From Porpolomopsis calyptriformis (taxonomy: Eukaryota; Basidiomycota; Agaricomycetes; Agaricales; Hygrophoraceae): 64,000 nucleotides of DNA. The notes under the pieces were generated by a model. That model was not told the DNA's origin. It ran no database searches and was given only the letters and a program-made list of their open reading frames with translations. Below are positions 34,715-46,620 of this stretch, piece by piece. The position numbers were made by a program, and so were the translations under genes. The stretch covers positions 1,426,001 to 1,490,000 of the forward strand of contig OX621174.1 in NCBI GenBank assembly GCA_951640195.1. Reading direction: 5' to 3'. How positions within the stretch are numbered: position 1 is the stretch's first letter; every line of letters begins with the position of its first letter.

Positions 34715-37700
34715 ATGTCTGATTCTATACTCACCTCCAATTCCCAATCCTTAGTCATTCCAAAACTTCAAGATGATGGCTCCAACTGGGCGGATTATGA
34801 GCCAAGGGCCATGCGAGCGATGGGCTCGAAAGGCCTCGTACCCTACTTGAATGGATGATCCAAATGGCCAGTGGATCTGGTCGAGCTTAATAGTGTCCCC
34901 CAGTACAATGGCAAAGATGCCACTGATGAACAAATCGAAACTAGAGAGAAGAAAATGCTTGATTTTGATCAGCGGGAGTATCTTGCGCAACATCTACTCC
35001 TCTCGACAGTCTCACCTTGTTTGTCACAAAAGATCATGAAGCTTACCACTGCCAAGGACATGTGGGATATGGTTAAAGCAGATGCGACCACAAAAAGTGT
35101 TCTTCACCAGGTTGATATGCTCAATGCGCTACAGAACATGAGATGCGCATCATCTCCAGACCCGAAGATACATCTTGCCGAGCTGAAGGCTCATCTGGCT
35201 AAGATGACAGAGCGGGTGGAGTATCTGAGGGTGACTAGCTCACCTGTTTCCGACCCGATGCAGGTCAATATAATGATTGCGTCAATGCCGGAGGTTTACC
35301 GTGCCACTGTGCAGACAGTTGAAACCACTATGAAGGTCACTGGAAAATCTATCCAGCCTGATGACCTAGCGTCAATTTTCATCCAGGAAGCGGAACACTG
35401 CTTGATTGCCAGTGGGCAAGAAAGGGCTGCTGAGGCGGCGATGTTTGCCTTGCAAGGTTCCCGAGGATCTGGATCGAAACGTATGGAAAAGAAGTCCGCA
35501 ATGACTAAAACTTGCTATAACTGCCAAAAGGTCGGTCACCTGAAGGCAACATGTTATGCCCAAGGAGGCGGCATGGAGGGGCAAGGCCCCCATCAACTGA
35601 AGGTGAAAAAGAAACTTGAGGTGGCTAATGTAGCGAAAGTATCAGAAAACAATGACTTGTTCGCATTCACATGCACCTCGGACTTTAAAGCCATCGTATC
35701 TAACCTTGGGTTGGATGGATTGGGTCGCGATATGATCCTCGATAGTGGCGCCAGTCGTCACTTTTGCCCGGATAGGGCAAGGTTTGAAAACTACGTACCG
35801 ATTGACCGCGAAATCAAAACTGCCGATGGAAGGACATTCAAGGCAATCGGAACTGGAGATGTAAGGATTGAGCTACCTAACGGCAGTTCATCGTCGTCGG
35901 TGATGTTGAAGGACTGTGTGTACGCACCGGATTTAGCCTTCACACTTGTTTCCGTCAGCCGACTAGCTCAAGCTGCCAAGTCTGTGGTCTTCGGAAAAGA
36001 CCACGCAATTGTTACTCACCCTCGTGGACATGTGATAGCGAAGATCCCACGATTCCAAGGGTTATATAGGATTACACCCGGAACTGAAACCCAGTGTGAT
36101 CACGTGAATGCCATGACTACCAAGATGACGCTGATGGAGGCCCACCAGAAGTTGGGCCATATTGCTGTGTCGACAGTAAAGCGTATGGTGTCGAACAGAA
36201 TGATATTGGGTATTGAGATTGACCCACTGTCCAAGGAAGAATTTTGTGAGCCATGCGTAAAGGCAAAGGCGGCGCGAAAACCATTTCCGAAAGAGTCACT
36301 TACCTGAGCGACACAATACGGTGAACGAGTCCATTGGGATCTCTGGGGACCTACTTCGACATCTAGCCTGGGTGGGAAGCACTATGCTGCCTTCCGGAAA
36401 GATGACTACTCCCGTGAGACACAAGTCTACTTCCTCACGAAGAAAAGTGAAACTCTTGATGCCTACAAGAAGGATGAGGCAGCCATTAATACTCAACAGA
36501 ATGGTGCCCGGATCAAATATCTCCAGTGTGATCGAGGGGGAGAATTCCTGAGTAATGACTTCGATCACCACCTCACTATGAAAGGGACGAAATGTGAACT
36601 TACTGTCCATGACTCTCCTCAACAGGATGGAGTCTCCGAACGTGGTATACGTACCCATGCTGAACACACCCGTGCCCTCCTTTTTGCATTGGGATTACCG
36701 CGATCCCTTTGGGCCGAAGCTATGCACCACTGTGTGTGGCTAGAGTACCGGACTGAAACCTGAGCACTGAATGGAAAGACCCCATATGAGATGGTACGTG
36801 ACCGGAAACCATTTCTGGGTGGGATCCATGAGTTTGGAGCTGCCGCATATGTGAAAGACTTGCATGCCGGAAAGCTTGATGAACATGCACGGAAAGCCCG
36901 CTTTGTCGGATACGATTCCGAGAGCAAAGGGTTCCGGATTTACTGGCCTGATAAGCAAACCATCAGTATTGAACGGGATGTTGTGTTCAACCCGGAAGAC
37001 CTACATCTGCTTCAGGGTGAAGGTATTATCATCCCTGAAGATACCCTGGATGAAGGGGAGAAGAATAAAGTCATCCAGCGCTATCCCGATGAACCTAGAC
37101 ACCTACCCCTCAATTCCGAAGTTGTTCCAGAAACTCCGAAAATCCCGGAAACCCAGAGACTTAACCCGGAAATCCTGGAAATCCCGGAATTGGCGCCTAC
37201 CTTTGGATGCGGAATGCGTACACGTTTACCCCCGGGATCTGACCGGGATATGGCAAGGGGTGTTTATGAACCTGCTGCCCTAGCATATGCTGAGGCATTC
37301 ATCTGTGATCTTGGTCTGGAGAGTGGTGATGAACCAGGGGGAGTAATCCCGCTCAACTTTAATTCCGATGATGAAACCCTTGACCCGCTTTATGCGATAG
37401 CGGGATCCATGGGCTCGGAACCATGCTCAATGACTGAAGCACTCGAGGGGCCACATGGAAAGGCATGGGATGCTGCTCTGAAATATGAGATAGGTCAACT
37501 CCAGAAACTCCGGACTTGGGAAATTGTCGACCTACCCCCCGGAAAACCTGTAATCCCATGTTCTGAAGTATTGAAGGAGAAATGGAATGCAGATGACATT
37601 GTGGATACACGTTGGGTTCGCATAGTTGCTGGTGGACACCGCCAAACATATGGTGTAAATTACATGGAAACATTCTCGTCAGCTGCGAAGATGCCATCCG

Positions 37701-38977
37701 TCCGAGTCATCCTCTCTTTGGCTGCTCAACTCAACTGGGAAATCCACCAGGTAGATATCAAGAGTGCTTACCTCAATGCCCCACTGAAGGAGGAGGTCTA
37801 TATGTGGCCTCCGAAAGGAGTTCTGAAACCCGGAGAGGAAGGGAAGGTCTGCCGTCTGCTGAAAGCGATGTATGGATTAAAACAGGCCGGGCACAAATGG
37901 TATGAAACACTTTCTGCCGTGTTCTACAAGCTCGGATACCAACGATCAAGCGTGGACCACTCTGTATTCTTCAAACACAATGCCCATGAATCCGTCATTG
38001 TTGCCGTAGCCACAGATGACATGGCCATTGCCAGGTCATCTATTCGAGCTGTAAATGGATTCAAACGAGGACTTCGAACCCACTTCAAGATTGCGGATAT
38101 GGGAGATATCCACTGGTTCCTAGGATTCGAGATAAGAAGGGACAGAGTGACAAGGACCATCTCCATCAACCAACGAGCCTATATAGAGGCAATGGCAACA
38201 AGGTTCGGACTATCCGATGCCAAACCCATAAATCTCCCAGCTCTGCCTGGTCAGATGCTATCTGGAGATCAATCACCTGTTACACCACATCAGATAAGTG
38301 AGATGCAGGATGTACCTTATGCTGAGGCTATAGGTCATGTTCTCTGGCCGGTTATGATATCCCGGCCAGATGCGATATTCCAAGTTGGGCAACTTGCCCA
38401 ATTTGTTAAAAACCTGGGAATGGCGCACTGGGAGGCCTTAAAACGCCTCATTATATACCTCAACTCAACGAAGGACCTATGGCTGGTCTTGGGTGGGGGT
38501 GAATGGTCAGACCCAGTGATATACACTGATGCCGACTGGGGATCCCAGTCGGATAGACACTCGATATCTGGATATGTGATGCGGATGGGAGAAGGGACTG
38601 TCACATGGAGCTCGAAGAAGCAGCCTATCGTGGCCCTCTCAAGTACGGAATCCGAGTACATCGGGCAAACCCATGCCCTGAAGGAACTGTTATGGGTACG
38701 ACAATTTTTGGGAGAACTCACCTCAAAATTCACGAACCCGACTACCCTCTATTCGGATAACCAAGGCGTGATTGCCCTCGCGAAGAACAACAAGTTCCAT
38801 GCTCGATCCAAGCACATCGACATCCGATATCATTTCATTAGGGAATCGGTAACAAACAAGGACGCCGAAATCATCTATGTCCCTACCTCCAAAAACATTG
38901 CCGACATCTTCATGAAAGCCCTCCCGGCTCCAAAGTTTATGTACTTCCGCGACAAGCTAGGACTACGTTGTGATTGA
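34715..38977 (+). pseudogene. copia gag-pol polyprotein, copy 2 (three in-frame TGA stops)
   Basis: Same 1,421-codon frame as copy 1, from ATG 34715 to TGA 38975-38977. Domains in order are Gag/UBN2-like, CCHC knuckle (CYNCQKVGHLKATC, codons ~267-280), protease (DSGASRHFC, ~342), integrase, RT (ATDD near codon 1100) and RNase H. TGA stops lie at codons 48 (34856), 531 (36305) and 683 (36761). Codon 531 is CGA (Arg) in copy 1. Many Arg-to-Trp, Cys, Gln or His differences from copy 1 also fit CpG decay. Confidence 0.93.
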
Positions 38978-38984
38978 GGGGGAG

Positions 38985-39096
38985 TGTTGGGATATGTACA
39001 ATCACGACACCATTGATACAAATGTACGCGTGTATCAATTATGTAATCTTCAGTATTTTCCTTAATCCGACATTTTTCACCCGACCAACTTCATCA
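38985..39096 (+). repeat. 3' LTR of copia copy 2
   Basis: 112 bp, preceded by polypurine tract GAGGGGGAG (38976-38984). Confidence 0.96.
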
Positions 39097-39828
39097 GAAC
39101 CAACTTGGCATTCTGTGTGGATTCACAATGTGGGTGAGGATCAAGTGTTGGATAATACAAAAGTAACAACTTGATCAACTCTCTCTCAAATATGAGATTA
39201 GCCAAGTTTGCAAAAGGAGCTTTCTTTGAATGAATCTTATGACCCATCTCTCCAATTGCTCTTTCCACAGTTGCTTATGATCCAAGCCTGATTGAGCCAT
39301 TCCATTCAATATGGTGTGGAACATGGATAAGCTGAAAGACACATAGTCTGGCCCTTGAAATCTTCTCTGGGTCATCATTAATATAAAGCCTTTCAAATCC
39401 TAATAGGAATTTCTTGATTAAGTTGTGAAGTTTTCCAATTTCCTCTATACTTCTAGCCTTGATTGTCATTGCAAATTCAATGGCTTGAGTAAAATGAGAA
39501 AAGTTTGAAAGAACTTCAGGATCAAATCCAAGTTCCACTCCAATAGGAATGATATACCAATGCACTAAGGCCATCTATTCATAAATCTTGTATTAGCTCT
39601 GGCGCTTTAAGTAAGGGTCTCTAACTGGTCTACAGAATGAAGAAGGCAATGTTGACATAGCCTCAGAGACTAGTTGACCAAAGAGTTTTCCCTTTTCTGC
39701 AGATAAATGGATCTTTTCCCCAAGGTGACTGAGAATTGTCTACAAATCCCAAATAAATGCAGAATTATTTTCATAGAATAGATGGAAAGGATCCAGAGGG
39801 AAAAATGTAGGATGAACAAAAGCAAGGC

Positions 39829-41524
39829 TGTCATGAAATTGGCATTCACTCTCTTAAAATTCCATTCTTTTCCTCTCTTTTCTGTGTCTGTTCTTTTTGG
39901 GAGGGGGCTGTCTTTATTGGCAGCAGAAACTATTTGTACAAAAAGGGAAGTCCATGTCCAACTAATTATTTAAACTAGTCCATCTTGGCAATCTCCTGCA
40001 CCATACTATCCCTCAAGAACTCTATGAAACTTGAGACTACTTGACCATCTAATGCAGCCAACTTATTTCCCCAGTAGATTGCCCCATTGGTATCTCCACC
40101 AGAGGCCTGCAACTCAGCAGCCTTCCCCTTAACAAAACTCATTGCAATCTTTCTTGCTTCCTCACCCAACCAATTATTGGTAGGACTCCATAACAAACTG
40201 GGAGGAACTTCTTCCTCCTTGATCTTAATGTTGACATTGGTTAATGATGATAACAGATCTTCTACTAAAAAGAAATAAGGAGTCAACAAACAATGAAGAG
40301 AGTGAGAGAGTTTAGAGCTTACCACTAGATAAAGAACTCATTAGACCAGGTGTCCACGGATGAAAGGGGGGACTGGCAGCCCAGTCAACTGCCTCCTTCT
40401 TGACAGAAGGAAGAGAGTCAGCCCACTTATTGGACCCCCAATTAACCTGCTCCTCCAAAGGGAGCTGGGAAGTAGGGGGAGGGGCATCATCATCCCAAGC
40501 TAGGAAAGCAAAAGCCTATTATCAATAAACACAGACTAACAATGATAAAACAAAGTACTTACCAAGCAGATCCTCCATCAAGCCACAAGCATGCTAGATT
40601 GGCCAGCGAACGAACGGACACTTCTTGACTTTGTGCTTGCCACTACAAGCGAAGCAGGAGAAAGACCAACAGAGGTCAGCATCGGAAGGGATATGCTGAA
40701 GGTAGTAATGAAAGGAATCACAATTGAGAAAGACAGGGGCAGTGCAGTGCACCACCCCAGACTGCTTGAAGAATCAGACGTAGTGGCCTTGGTGGGAGGG
40801 AGTCATGATGATTGACGAAGATTGAACTGAAGCATAGGGATACAACTCCACACCTTTTATACACTAACATACAAAGGGAGGACTAAAAGGAGCTTCCTCA
40901 GTCAAAGAAGAGAAACCCGATACACTGGACAAGAGATAGAAATAATAGCGATCTTATGACCAGAAGAACAATAGGAACTAGTCATGAGACAACACAGCCT
41001 AGTGTTGCGGAAGGCTATGCCCAATAGAATTGAGTCATCAGAAGCACACAGCCTTCTGCAGTATGACTAGGAACAATGGCAAACCTTAAATTGGAGGCTG
41101 TGAACAAAAGAAAATGGGGTGACTGTGGAGGCTGACTCATAATGACTCCTATTTTAGAAATACTATATAAACCCTGAGGGCGAAGCAGATCATCACTTCA
41201 TCCTCCTGTGAGATTACTTGTAGTAGCACAAACACAATCAGAATCATCAGATTTCCTTTCCATCAGAACAAGGAAAGAGAAACATAAACTCGAAACCATT
41301 GAGCCAACTGTTCATGCCTATATTTCCTAAACTCTCAGCAGAGGCACGAAACAGATTTAACCCACAACAAAACTTCTTTATAGAAGTCAAACTTAACACT
41401 GAAGGAATCATTACCCTTTATGAAGATGTCCCTGTCAGAACCTTCTTCTACATCCTCCTAGACTTATTAAGCTCCAAGGCCTGCCTTGTGATTAACAAAA
41501 AGACTTGCAACTACAGTTGTGACA
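39829..41524. mobile_element. Unclassified 1.7-kb insertion in the Plavaka transposase, flanked by AAGGC
   Basis: The transposase frame stops after LPLCAMS on one side and resumes with LAFVHPTFF on the other. Between them are 1,696 bp flanked by AAGGC (39824-39828 and 41525-41529). The insert begins TGTCATGAA and ends TTGTGACA, so its ends are inverted for at least TGTCA, with weaker similarity further in (a TTG..A.TC pattern). Removing it and one AAGGC rejoins the transposase frame exactly. It has no terminal direct repeats, RT or transposase that I can see, so it is non-autonomous or a captured-gene element. It carries a spliced 160-codon gene on the minus strand and an 80-90-codon plus-strand ORF at 41299-41571 that crosses the right border. 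Confidence 0.7.
39975..40578 (-). CDS. Hypothetical 160-aa protein inside the 1.7-kb insertion
   Basis: Three exons (40578-40563, 40499-40323, 40264-39975) sum to 483 nt with GT..AG introns and an intact frame. It reads MEDLLAWDDDAPPPTSQLP at the start, then VNWGSNKWADSLPSVKKEAVDW, PPFHPWTPGLMSSLSS, LLWSPTNNWLGEEARKIAMSF and ends VQEIAKMD. Not recognised. It is acidic and Trp-rich, with no signal peptide. Upstream on the same strand, around 40750-40590, is a Cys-containing stretch (CFACSGKHKVKKCPF) that may be an earlier exon of a longer protein with a zinc-binding motif. The clean frame contrasts with the broken transposase around it. Confidence 0.6.
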
Positions 41525-43718
41525 AAGGCTCATTGCACATAAAGGTAAATGTGAGATACCTGACTCTCTAGTAATCAGGTTATGAGCAGCTTTAGTTGAA
41601 GCATTCTGAAGCTTCTCAATTGTCATCCAATATTCCCTTTCCTGGTGCATCGGTAGGTTATCAAGATCATAGCACTCTGGGCAACTGGGATTGTAAATTG
41701 AATTCTGAGGTGGTGATATAGGATAGTATTATGCTTTTAAGCCTTTCTTTAGGCTTGCTTTTGCACCTTTTACTATACTAAAATGATCACCATATATAGC
41801 AGAATGCCCTGCCATTCCATTCAATTTAGCTGACCCTAGCATATCTCCCAATGCCATGCAAATATATGCTTTATTCACAAAATAAGCATTATCCACTGCA
41901 TCCTATATCCAGATTCCTTCACTTGCTTTTGCCATCTCCTCAAAGAGGTGATATAAGAATGATTCAATATTTCTAGGAGGTTTAGGGCCTGGAGTTGCAA
42001 AAGCAATGATAATATTGCTAGATTTATAGTGAATCTCAGCTGGAAGGTTGAGCAAGACAAGAATAAGCAACCAAGTATCAGACTGCTTTTTCATTGTAAG
42101 TTGAGCTCCATCAGTTGAGATTGCTAATGCAATATCATGTGGATTCTGAAACAACTTTAAGTTGTTGTAATAGTGCATATGGACTCTGGAATCCCCAAAG
42201 TCAGAGTACTGTCTCAATGCTTCTGCTGTAACATGCAAAGCCTGCTGCAAGCATTTATCTCTGTGCCTTAGCAATTGAGAAGTCTCTGCATTGGCAAACA
42301 TAGCCTTGATTGTAGCCATAACAGGAAGATAGACCATTTGGGCTTTAGGCTTATTCTTTAAAGACCCTTTCTTTATATGATAACGTGGTAGGCCACATAC
42401 TTGACCATCTCTCTTATAAGGACAAGCTGTCATCTCCCTATATACACCTTTGTATGCAATGCAGCTGTTGGAGCAAATATCCACTTTACAACTCTCAAAG
42501 CCAGTAACTGCCATTGCAAGTTTTTGACAAGAATGGAATGATAACACATCCATGCCAGTTGCTTCTTTCAGAACAGAAGCATGCAAAGCATATGCTTTGA
42601 CAGTTCCATTTGACTTTTTCCAAGCAATATAATGCTTGAGTGAGAGCTGCTGGTGTTTATCCAATACAGGTAGCACATACATTGAAGATGGAGAATCTCT
42701 GGGACACTTGTAAGTACCCAGTAACTCCTTCCTCAAAGATGTAAGGGATTCAGTGAGAGGGAAAGGTTCCTCCTCTACCACATCATCTGAAAGACTGTAC
42801 AAGTCTTCATTTCCTTGAGCACTCTCCACAGTGCTAGGAAATTCAAATAAGCCTCCCACTGGAGGATCAGACTCATCACTATCAGCAGAGGATGCAGATG
42901 CATCTGACTCTGAGTCTGAGTAAACATCAGGGGCATCCTCAGTGGATAAAAAGCCCAAATCATCCATTTCAATACTCAAATCTTGATGAAAAAGGTTATC
43001 ATCATCATTAACTGCTGTAATTAAAACAAGACTCACCAAATGTTTCTTGAGAGGCTAAGGTGGACCCTAGAAATATGCAGAATTAATTAAATAAAATAAT
43101 GTAACCAAAGTATTTTACTAGAAGGCATTGAGGATTCTTAAAGCAACAATAATCAGAATGAATAACAATTATTAGCCTAATGTGATTATCACTGCTTACC
43201 AAGAGTCATCAAAAAATCTTGAATTTTTCCGAAATTAATCAGATATAGAATACATTATAAAATATATTACACTCACCCTGATCACCTGGAGCAATTGTAT
43301 CACCCAGAGCAATTGTATTATCATGCAAAGTCAAAGCTATGTCTGAATAACAGTATAATTAATCAAATTAATATTAATTTTAACATTATACTTGCCTTCA
43401 AATGAAGCAAGGTCTTCAATACATTTTTTTCAGGTAAATAATATAACTAAATGCTATAAAAATTTAACTAACCATCAGGTAGGGGGACTACTTGAAGTGA
43501 TTAGCCTAGATATTCAAAGCAAGAAGATTTTCGAACGTACCTTGACTATCTCGTAAGGTTTGAACATTAGAGGTGATACAGCCCTGCAAGTGGGCAAGAA
43601 CTTCAGGCTGATGCTGCCCACCAGCCAGAAGGATGGAATCATCATTGAGATGATGTTTGATTGTCTTGAGAGTCCTATTCCTTCCTAGGAAGCACTGGGA
43701 GCAACAGCAGCTGGGCAT

Positions 43719-43853
43719 ACTGGGTGTCAGATGGAGGTGTCGATAAGACGTTGGTCAGTTGGAGCTATGCAGGAAGTAGGTGTGGAGTGGGAATATATTT
43801 CCATAATGGTCATATTATGTATTACACATTTTCAACATGAACCTTCATATGCT
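43719..43853. promoter_or_regulatory. Putative bidirectional promoter of the Plavaka gene pair
   Basis: 135 bp separate the divergent starts of the transposase (minus, 43718) and the partner gene (plus, 43854). Confidence 0.4.
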
Positions 43854-43978
43854 ATGAATCCATTCCCTCAATTCACTGGTTTTCATGCAGGCAGTAGCGA
43901 CTTGAACTCCAATGGCAGCGATTTTCACTCCAACCCAAGCACCCTTCATGGCAACTTTCATCCAAACAGTTATACTCC

Positions 43979-44388
43979 TGTCACGGATGTAATTTTTCAT
44001 TCCTTCTCTATATTAGTCATTGTAGCTTAGTTAGACTTGTCTTATCTTTACTTGGGATTCCCCAGATTACGCTATGGGATTCCCCATAGCCTTATCTTTT
44101 TCATTTATCCTAGATAGGATACTTTTCATTCTGACGATTATGTTTCATCCCTTCACATGCTCCGAGTTCCCTATCATGCTTATCTTTACTCGTCGCATGT
44201 ATTCCTTGTGTAAACACTAACTCATCCACAGTAGTGTAGTTAGTATATAAACTCCTAGTTAGTCGTACTCAGACCTTAAGTCTGATTCCTCGTTAGACAC
44301 CCCAATAACTAGGACTTGAGACATTATCATCATCTTGGGACAGAGCACTCTGAAGTAAAACTGTCTCAGCAACAACCAGTTTATAACA
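43979..44388 (+). repeat. Solo LTR of a gypsy A/B-type chromovirus
   Basis: 410 bp, TGTCACGG...TTTATAACA, flanked by ACTCC (43974-43978, 44389-44393). It carries the same inferred start motif AAGTCTGATTC. It lies opposite in orientation to elements A and B and results from LTR-LTR recombination. Confidence 0.92.
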
Positions 44389-46175
44389 ACTCCCCCTACT
44401 TCTACTACTTCACAACCCTCCCCCTCAATCGAACTCCTCCAACTCCACGATGTGCTATAGAACCCACATGTAGAGAAATTATACAGGGACTACCTACAAG
44501 CTTGCAGCCAGCTTGTGCAAATGAGTCAGGTAAATTCACAACTCATAACTGATAAAGACTGTCTTCTCCTCAAACTTGAAGCTCTCAAAGAAATGCCAGC
44601 ACAGTGGATAACTACAAGGTGTGTAATTTACAATATGATTCAATGTATTTATTGATTATTCAGGATGAAACCTGGATCAATCACGCCCCCCAGCAATGGA
44701 TCCCTTGCCCTAAGCGACTCCCTTTCCTGTTGCGCATCAACATCAAGCTCATACCACCAACCAGCTACTCGACCTCCTCAATACCCACCCTCTGTGCTGT
44801 GGACATTTGAAGACTGCAAGAAAGACCCATACATTGGTCTCTCAGAAACAAACAGGTCCTGTCCATCAATGGAAAAGGCCATCCATCATAAAGATGGTGG
44901 AATGATCTCAAAAGGTGAATGGACAGGTGTCAAAGTGACAAGGCATCTTGTCATGATAGAATTATTTGAGCTTCCACCTTCCACCGACCCACGCGCAATC
45001 AGCTGTCTAAAAACCAAGGTTTACTTCTGGACATTTTTCCCGAAGGAATGGTCAGCTGCAATTAATACAATGGAGTAGCACCAGCCACTGCTTGCATTAT
45101 GTTCAGCTCACTGGAAGGCTGAATATGTTTTGGGAGGTTTGTTACTTAACCAGTCTCACACAGCTGACCACAATGGAGAAGCTGACCATAGTGGAGAAGC
45201 CAACCATGGTGGACCAAGCAAGAGTGAAACTGGTAGCACTCAAGCTGTTACCACTACGGCGTGACCTACCATTGCCAAGAAACATTGCTGGATGTTGGCT
45301 TCGACATGTGGCCCAAAGAGAGGCAAGGGGAAGGGGATTAATAAGATAGAAGATCTAGCAGATGTGCAAGACACTTGTAAGCTATGTTCATTTCTCTCTA
45401 TTTTATATTATCTACTTCTAACATCTGAATCACACAGGAAATCAGACACTCGCTGTCAACTGGCTGCACTCCACCAGCTTTTTGACCGATAGCACACAGC
45501 TAGCACCTGCTTGTGACACTGTCATTAACATCAGCTTTATTGAGGTCAACCCATCCAGTGAGTACTGTTACACTTCTCATTTCTATGATGTGTCTTATTG
45601 AACATCTTACCATTAGCCTAGAATCTTCAAGGTAATTCTCTTTCATCTAACTCAATGGTACTAATCTACTTCTCACGCAGCAATCATTTCAGAACAATTC
45701 CCCTCTATTCCAAATGCTATGGACCTCCTCAAATCCTTAGATAATGATCCATCACCCCAAAATAGTGAACCATCCAGTGATGTCGCTGCTTTCCTGGAAC
45801 GAATTGAAACTGCCAATCCCAATTCCCCCAATATCTCTAAGGATGATGCAAATGTGAACTAGGGGCACTACCAGTTTACAGCTGGGGATATGCAGTGTGC
45901 AACTGTGCTCACCTCATGGGACAACATTGGTGTGGTCACTACATGCTAACTCATTGCTGTGGCTATCAAGACATGCAGGGCTGCCCAACTTATCTGCTTG
46001 GAATGCGGGATCAAAACGACAGCATATCTGAGTGACGCTTACTTGGAGAATGTTGTAGGCTCCCTGTGGATGTCGAGACAGAAAGCTGTTACAGCTGCCA
46101 AGGTAAGTCTTTTCCAAAACTTGTTGATTGATAACCATTACTTTAGATGCAGGGACCCACCCCCACCCCCTCTAC

Positions 46176-46585
46176 TGTTATAAACCGGTTGTTCGGAACG
46201 CGTTTTACTTCGGGTGTTCTGTCCCAAGAGATATAGAGGATGGTTCCAAGTCCTTGTTATGAGTAGGCTAACGAGGAATCAGACTTAAGGTCTGATATGT
46301 ACAGAAGTACTCTTTATATACTGACTACTTATCTATGTGAGTCAGTGCGACATACATGAGGCAGAGATAAGGGTGAGTCATCATGATCGATGACGAATCA
46401 TAAAGGGGTTGAAACATAACAGAAATGAAGTGTGTCCGCATATGGGTAAAGTGCTGGGGAATCCCTGGGGAATCCCGAAGGAAGGCAATGGGGAATCCCG
46501 ATAACAAATGGGGGGAATCCCAAGATAAGAGATAGGTTTGCATACGATAAGATAAAGAAAAAGAAGGAAAATTATGACCGTGACA
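46176..46585 (-). repeat. 3' LTR of gypsy B
   Basis: 410 bp. Confidence 0.95.
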
Positions 46586-46620
46586 TACACCTCGACTTTT
46601 AAAGAAATTCGTCCCGAATT

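Larger units (their letters stand above)
34581..39096 (+). mobile_element. Ty1/copia LTR retrotransposon, copy 2, inserted in the Plavaka transposase
   Basis: 4,516 bp with 112-bp LTRs (34581-34692, 38985-39096) and a perfect target duplication GAACC (34576-34580, 39097-39101). Same family and length as copy 1, opposite orientation. LTRs differ at five positions, four at CpG. Deleting the element and one GAACC restores the transposase frame. Confidence 0.96.
33990..43718 (-). pseudogene. Plavaka-type (CACTA/Tnp2-like) transposase, split by two insertions
   Basis: N-terminus at 43718 (MPSCCCSQCF...LKTIKHHL, zinc-finger-like). A central ORF (43039-41875) contains CPYKRDGQVCGLPRYHIKKGS, MATIKAMFANAETSQLLRHRDK, ALAISTDGAQLTMKK, LNLPAEIHYKSSNIIIAF and TPGPKPPRNIESFL, then LNGMAGHSAIYGDH and ITRESGISHLPLCAMS (near 41535). 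The frame resumes at 39828 with LAFVHPTFFPLDPFHLFYEN and continues through EKGKLFGQLVSEAMSTLPSSF, MALVHWYIIPIGVELGFD and WNGSIRLGSQATVERAIGEM. After copia 2 it goes on in frame (KLVQEIKILKRERS) and to LKKPFTSDLDVQRYGKLHLP. These motifs match transposases common in Agaricomycetes. Several stops make it non-functional. The left end is approximate. Confidence 0.78.
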
